From SURF-21 sp964462595 (GTDB taxonomy: Bacteria > Actinomycetota > Geothermincolia > Geothermincolales > RBG-13-55-18): DNA of 64,000 bases. Positions 60,307 through 64,000 of the stretch are shown here, one piece after another (the stretch's first letter is position 1; each line of letters starts with the position of its first letter). A program made the translations under genes and the position numbers. The notes beneath the pieces are model-generated. The model searched no databases, had not been told where the DNA came from, and saw only the letters and a list, made by a program, of their open reading frames with translations. The stretch spans positions 27,150-91,149 of the forward strand of contig CAYWXM010000051.1 of NCBI GenBank assembly GCA_964462595.1, in the 5' to 3' direction.

Positions 60307-61602
60307 ATGGAAGAGGTTTCCATCGAGATCAGGGAAAACAGGTTCATGCACGAGCTGGTGAGCCCCGGCGACAGGTTTCTCATCGATTTGATCAGGGACT
60401 TCGTCGACCGGGAGATCATGCCCATCCGCAAGGAGATGGAGGCCAGCACGCGCGGGGACTGGAAACTGGTGGAGGAGGTGCAGAAGAAGCTGGTCGGGCT
60501 GGGCTTCCAGGGCGCGTTCCTTCCGCCAGAGTACGGGGGCTGGAACCTCACCTCCGCCTTGACCTACTGCGTCATCCTGGACGAGTTCGGCAGGAGCGAA
60601 CCCGCATGTATAGCTCCCATGGGGGGCGGCACCTGGGCATTAAGGCCGGCGGTGTTCGCCGACAACAAGACCGTGCTCGAGGATTTCGCGCCCCGTTTTC
60701 TCGGGAGCGAGCCCTACGTCGCCTGCTTCGCCATGACCGAGCCCTCCGGCGGATGCAATATCGAGAACCTCGACCTGAAGGGCAAGGGCATACACACACG
60801 CGCCGTGCTGGACGGAGACGAATGGGTGATCAACGGCGCCAAGGTGTGGCCTACCAACTCCGGCATCGCCGATGTCTATTGCGTTGTGTGCAATACCGAC
60901 CCCTCGCTGGGCGATGACGGGATCGCCCTCATCTACGTGCCGGTCCCGACTCCCGGTTTCAGCTTCGGCAGGTTCGAGGACAAGGCCGGCTTCCGCAGCA
61001 GCCGCGAGGGCGATTTCTACTTCGAGGACGTGCGCGTCCCCAGGGAATACCGTGCGGCAGGCCCGGGAAAAGACGCGGAACTGCTGCACGACAACCTCGT
61101 CTTCGCGCGCCTCTTCAGCGCGTCGTGGGCGATCGGCATCGCCCAGGGCGCCTTCGACGAAGCGCTGGCCTTTACGCGCGACCGCAAGGTGGCGGGAAAA
61201 CCCATACGCCAGCACACCGTGGCTGCCAACATCCTGGCGGACATGGCTATAGGTATCCAGGTGGGAAGGGATTCCTACGTCAACGCCGCCTACATGTACG
61301 ACCACCCGGAGACCTACGGACCGCGCCACTCCAAGTACATGCTGTCCAGGTCCTCGCTCACCAAGGTCTTCTGTTGCGAGGTGGCGGTGAAGGCCACCAA
61401 CCAGGCCATGGAGCTGATGGGCAATTACGGCTACGCCACCGAGTTCAATGCCGAGAAGTACTGGCGCGACAACAAGATAATCCAGTTGTGGGAAGGCGGG
61501 GTGCAGCTGGGAAAGATGGACGTGGCGCGCGGTTACTACGAATACGACCAGTTCTACCAGAACGATCTGTACGAGAATGTGCAGCAAATGCGAAAAGCGT
61601 GA
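60307..61602 (+). CDS. Acyl-CoA dehydrogenase, paralogue 1
   Basis: 431 residues: helical N-terminal domain (ENRFMHELVSPGDRFLIDLIRDFVDREIMPIRKEMEAS), FAD/substrate region CFAMTEPSGGCNIENL, KVWPTNSGIADVYCVVCN, and a C-terminal helical part ending NKIIQLWEGGVQLGKMDVARG. The Glu of the LWEGG motif occupies the place of the catalytic base in IYEGT. It belongs to the same subfamily as the next gene, about half identical by eye. ATG 60307 follows GGGGGTAGGGAG; longer in-frame starts are unlikely. Confidence 0.9.
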   Translation: MEEVSIEIRENRFMHELVSPGDRFLIDLIRDFVDREIMPIRKEMEASTRGDWKLVEEVQKKLVGLGFQGAFLPPEYGGWNLTSALTYCVILDEFGRSEPACIAPMGGGTWALRPAVFADNKTVLEDFAPRFLGSEPYVACFAMTEPSGGCNIENLDLKGKGIHTRAVLDGDEWVINGAKVWPTNSGIADVYCVVCNTDPSLGDDGIALIYVPVPTPGFSFGRFEDKAGFRSSREGDFYFEDVRVPREYRAAGPGKDAELLHDNLVFARLFSASWAIGIAQGAFDEALAFTRDRKVAGKPIRQHTVAANILADMAIGIQVGRDSYVNAAYMYDHPETYGPRHSKYMLSRSSLTKVFCCEVAVKATNQAMELMGNYGYATEFNAEKYWRDNKIIQLWEGGVQLGKMDVARGYYEYDQFYQNDLYENVQQMRKA

Positions 61603-61678
61603 GCGCCGTGGCGCGGGAAGAGAAACGTCTTGAGAAACGGATCGTTCGCCGGATGAGCCGGCAGGAAGGATTGAGATC

Positions 61679-62971
61679 ATGGTACAGGTTTCCATAGAAC
61701 GCAAGGAGAACAGGTTCGTCCAGGAACTCCTGAGCCCTTCGGATAAGCTGCTGCTCAGCTCGACCAGGGATTTCGTAGAAGAACAGGTCATGCCCATACG
61801 CAGGGAGCTGGACGAGAGCACCCGCTCCGATTACAAGCTGGTGGAGCAGACGCAGAAGAAGCTGCTTCCCCTGGGCCTGCAGGGGGGCTTTCTTCCCGAG
61901 GAATACGGCGGCATGGGCCTATCTTCCGCCCTGACCACGGCGTTGCTGGCGGAGGAGTTGGGGAGGGGCGATGCCTCGCTCTTCACCTCGCTGGAAGGCG
62001 GTATACTGGCCATGCGGCCGGCGGTAAAGGCTGGCAATAAGGCGGTCCTTGAGCATTTTGCACCGGGCTTTCTCGGGGAAAAAGAGCTCTACCTGGGATG
62101 CTATGCCGTAACGGAGCCACAAGGGGGAAGCGATATCGAGAACCCCGATCTCAGGGGAGCGGGGATAAAATGCGGCGCCAGGCTGCAGGATGGGCGCTGG
62201 GTCTTGGACGGCGCCAAGGCGTGGTGCGCCAATGCCGGTTTAGCCAGCGCCTATTGCGTGGCTGCGAACACCGATCCCGGCTTGGGTGAAGAGGGGGTGG
62301 CGCTGGTCTACGCGGAGGCCACGGCCGATGGGCTCGAGTTCATCGGCTTCGAGGACAAGAGCGGGCTCAGGGGCAGCCGGCAGGGCGGATTCGAGCTTAA
62401 AGGCGTGCGCGTGCCGGAGGAGTGGCGGGCCGCGGGGCCGGGCAGAGACGCGGAGCTGCTGCGGGACAACCAGACCTTCGCGCGCATAGTGGCGTCCGGG
62501 CTGGCGACAGGCATGGCCCAAGGCACGCTCGATGAGGTCCTGGGCTTCACCACGGACAGGATAGCGGCGGGCAAGCCCATCAGGCAGCATACCATCTGCG
62601 CCACCATGCTGGCCGATATCGCCCTGTACATACAGGTGGGGAGGGACGCCTACGTGAACGCCGCCCACATGTACGACCACCCCGAGACCTACGGGGACGG
62701 CGCGTCGGTCAGCATGCTCTCCAGGGCGTCGATGGCCAAGATATTCTGCTGCGATGCGGCCATCCATGCCACCAACCGCGCCATGGAGCTCATGGGCTCC
62801 TACGGCTTCGTAAGCGATTACCAGGTAGAGAAGTACTGGAGGGACGCCAAGACACTGCAGCTCTGGGAAGGAGGCGCGCAGCTCGCGCGCCTGGATATCG
62901 CACGCGGTTATTACGACTTCGACCAGTTCCACCGCAACGAGCTGTACGAACTTATACGGGAGAGAGCCTGA
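61679..62971 (+). CDS. Acyl-CoA dehydrogenase, paralogue 2
   Basis: 430 residues, tandem paralogue of the previous gene: ENRFVQELLSPSDKLLLSSTRDFVEEQVMPIRRELDES, CYAVTEPQGGSDIENP, GFVSDYQVEKYWRDAKTLQLWEGGAQLARLDIARGYYDF. Both retain the LWEGG glutamate. Side by side and in the same orientation, they could form a heteromeric enzyme or act on different acyl-CoAs; the gap of 76 bases and different N-terminal details allow either. AAGGATTGAG before ATG 61679. Confidence 0.9.
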   Translation: MVQVSIERKENRFVQELLSPSDKLLLSSTRDFVEEQVMPIRRELDESTRSDYKLVEQTQKKLLPLGLQGGFLPEEYGGMGLSSALTTALLAEELGRGDASLFTSLEGGILAMRPAVKAGNKAVLEHFAPGFLGEKELYLGCYAVTEPQGGSDIENPDLRGAGIKCGARLQDGRWVLDGAKAWCANAGLASAYCVAANTDPGLGEEGVALVYAEATADGLEFIGFEDKSGLRGSRQGGFELKGVRVPEEWRAAGPGRDAELLRDNQTFARIVASGLATGMAQGTLDEVLGFTTDRIAAGKPIRQHTICATMLADIALYIQVGRDAYVNAAHMYDHPETYGDGASVSMLSRASMAKIFCCDAAIHATNRAMELMGSYGFVSDYQVEKYWRDAKTLQLWEGGAQLARLDIARGYYDFDQFHRNELYELIRERA

Positions 62972-63090
62972 GGCGCTACAGGTTCCGGGAAGAGGTTTAA
63001 AGCGCTACGAACTCCGAGCGAGAGGCCTTGAATCGCAACAGGTACCGGAGCTGCAGCACCTTTTAAAAACGCGAGCAGATAAAGGAAAGA

Positions 63091-63116
63091 GAAAGGGCCC
63101 CCGAGGGGGCCCTTTC
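63091..63116. terminator. Bidirectional terminator between convergent genes
   Basis: Perfect inverted repeat GAAAGGGCCCCC-GA-GGGGGCCCTTTC with TTAT after it on + and GAGA/TCTC on -; serves the acyl-CoA dehydrogenases (+) and the Cna-B protein (-). Effective loop of four bases. Confidence 0.8.
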
Positions 63117-63131
63117 TTATCGCTCGCTTTT

Positions 63132-64000
63132 CTAGCTTCTGCGCAGTCTTACCACTCCCAGCATGAGGGCCATGAGGCCCAGGAGCATGAGCAGCCCAGC
63201 AGCCAGAACCAGAGGCAGCATGTTCCAGCCGGTTGCGGGCAATGCGACCTCCCCTTTCACCTCCGGCTGCACTGGAGTGACCACTTCTCCGGCGACCTGG
63301 CTGTTCACGAAGGTCAACTCGACGGTAAGCATATTCTCGCTTACGACGCCGGTCTGGTCCGCGGCACCCGCGTAGCCGGCCGGGACCACGGTCTCGCTCA
63401 CCGTGTAGGTGCCCAGGGGCACGTCGGTGAAGAGGATCACGCCGTCGTTGTCGGCGTCGGCCACCTCGTCCTCGTAGTCGCCATCCTCCTGGGTGATCTT
63501 GAAGGTGGCTCCGGCCAGCGCCTCTCCGTCAGCGTCCTCCTTGAGCACCTTGATGGAGCCCTGGGTGTTCACGAAGGTCAACTCGACGGTAAGCATATTC
63601 TCGCTTACGACGCCGGTCTGGTCCGCGGCACCCGCGTAGCCGGCCGGGACCCCGGTCTCGCTCACCGTGTAGGTGCCCAGGGGCACGTCCTCGAAGAGGA
63701 TCACGCCGTCCGCGGGATCGCCGTCGCCGGTGCCGTTATCGGTCACCGTGGCGGTGTAGCTGCCGCCCGCGGTCTGGGTGATGGTGAACTCGGCTCCCGG
63801 CAGAGGATCGCCGTCAGCGTCCTCCTTGAGGATCCTGATGGCGCCATAAGGAGCGTTCACGAAGGTCAGCTCGAGCGTGAGCGTCTCCTCGCTGACGACG
63901 CCGGTCTGGTCCTCGGCACCCGCGTATCCGGCCGGGACCCCGGTCTCGCTCACCGTGTAGGTGCCCAGGGGCACGTCCTCGAAGAGGATCACGCCGTCCG
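63132..64000 (-). CDS. LPATG-anchored Cna-B/SpaA repeat surface protein (5' end outside window)
   Basis: The C-terminal 289 residues are seen; the gene runs off the right edge. Three copies of a Cna-B/SpaA prealbumin-type domain fragment: I-K/R-V/I-L-K-E-D-A-D-G (Lys strand), D-V-P-L-G-T-Y-T-V-S-E (catalytic Glu), and V-E-L-T-F-V-N (Asn strand), the three residues that make an internal isopeptide bond. It ends with LPATG, a hydrophobic stretch (MLPLVLAAGLLMLLGLMALMLGVV) and RLRRS, a complete sortase signal. The repeats are nearly identical in DNA (see findings). No sortase is in the window. Pilin, adhesin or S-layer-like roles are all possible. Confidence 0.9.
   Translation of the reverse strand, partial: DGVILFEDVPLGTYTVSETGVPAGYAGAEDQTGVVSEETLTLELTFVNAPYGAIRILKEDADGDPLPGAEFTITQTAGGSYTATVTDNGTGDGDPADGVILFEDVPLGTYTVSETGVPAGYAGAADQTGVVSENMLTVELTFVNTQGSIKVLKEDADGEALAGATFKITQEDGDYEDEVADADNDGVILFTDVPLGTYTVSETVVPAGYAGAADQTGVVSENMLTVELTFVNSQVAGEVVTPVQPEVKGEVALPATGWNMLPLVLAAGLLMLLGLMALMLGVVRLRRS

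Noticed and set aside
63303..63980. Regular repeats resembling a CRISPR array
   Set aside because: The repeats encode in-frame Cna-B domain strands in a single continuous protein; units are much longer than CRISPR repeats and there are no unique spacers.

Overview
The window looks like chromosomal DNA of a high-GC, deep-branching member of the Actinomycetota. Three things point there. The first 15 kb carries the actinobacterial block tilS-hpt-ftsH-folE-folP-folB-folK-(DUF2520)-panC-panD-coaX. The order eno ... ftsB-like ... DUF501 ... ppx is kept further on. The cell-surface genes are built from the same W-[YF]-x-A-E-G repeat. The energy machine is a V/A-type ATPase rather than an F-type one, and acyl-CoA dehydrogenases and MaoC hot-dog enzymes are abundant, which suggests a lineage near the thermophilic/subsurface actinobacterial classes. 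The class is an inference from gene content, not from a marker tree.

Layout. 1-15.0 kb: cofactor and housekeeping operon on the + strand (tRNA lysidine synthase, hypoxanthine phosphoribosyltransferase, FtsH, four folate genes with a membrane-anchored cyclophilin inserted, DUF2520 protein, panC, panD, nadA-nadB-nadC, coaX). 15.2-24.4 kb: complete nine-gene V-type ATPase operon in the order G/H-I-K-E-C-F-A-B-D, with a near-consensus promoter in front and two tandem terminators behind; its proteolipid carries a Gln/Glu-Thr pattern suggestive of Na+ coupling. 24.7-26.0 kb: murA. 26.4-37.7 kb: surface and signalling region: a secreted subtilisin with four C-terminal repeats, a DrrAB-type ABC exporter with a consensus promoter, a NarL-type two-component pair that may be expressed from a leaderless mRNA, a small winged-helix protein, and a secreted SpoIID-domain protein with the same repeats. 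37.7-51.4 kb: enolase, a membrane-anchored propeller-like protein, pyruvate kinase, a VAO-type flavoprotein, an FtsB-like protein, an ECF sigma factor with a DUF5667 partner facing a secreted cysteine-rich protein, MaoC dehydratases, an acyl-CoA dehydrogenase, DUF501 and Ppx. 51.6-55.0 kb: orphan receiver protein, tRNA-Leu(UAA) and a secreted DUF3494 (ice-binding-fold) protein, again with the same repeats. 55.3-58.6 kb: an operon of a zinc alcohol dehydrogenase, a split transketolase and an SCP2 protein. 58.8-63 kb: an internally duplicated CxxCGVP protein of unknown function, a 49-residue basic protein and two tandem acyl-CoA dehydrogenases. The window ends inside a minus-strand, LPATG-anchored Cna-B repeat protein.

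The most interesting material is (i) one repeat module carried by three secreted proteins with different heads (protease, SpoIID, DUF3494), (ii) the duplicated CxxCGVP protein with its small neighbour, (iii) the ECF sigma/DUF5667 pair facing a Cys-rich exported protein, (iv) compact cis-elements: three leaderless-looking starts, 11-bp-phased TGTTA repeats, a duplicated 57-bp hairpin element, and a REP-like 124-bp element ending in GGTCAGGTCTTG inverted repeats. No CRISPR array, prophage, insertion-sequence transposase or plasmid function was seen.
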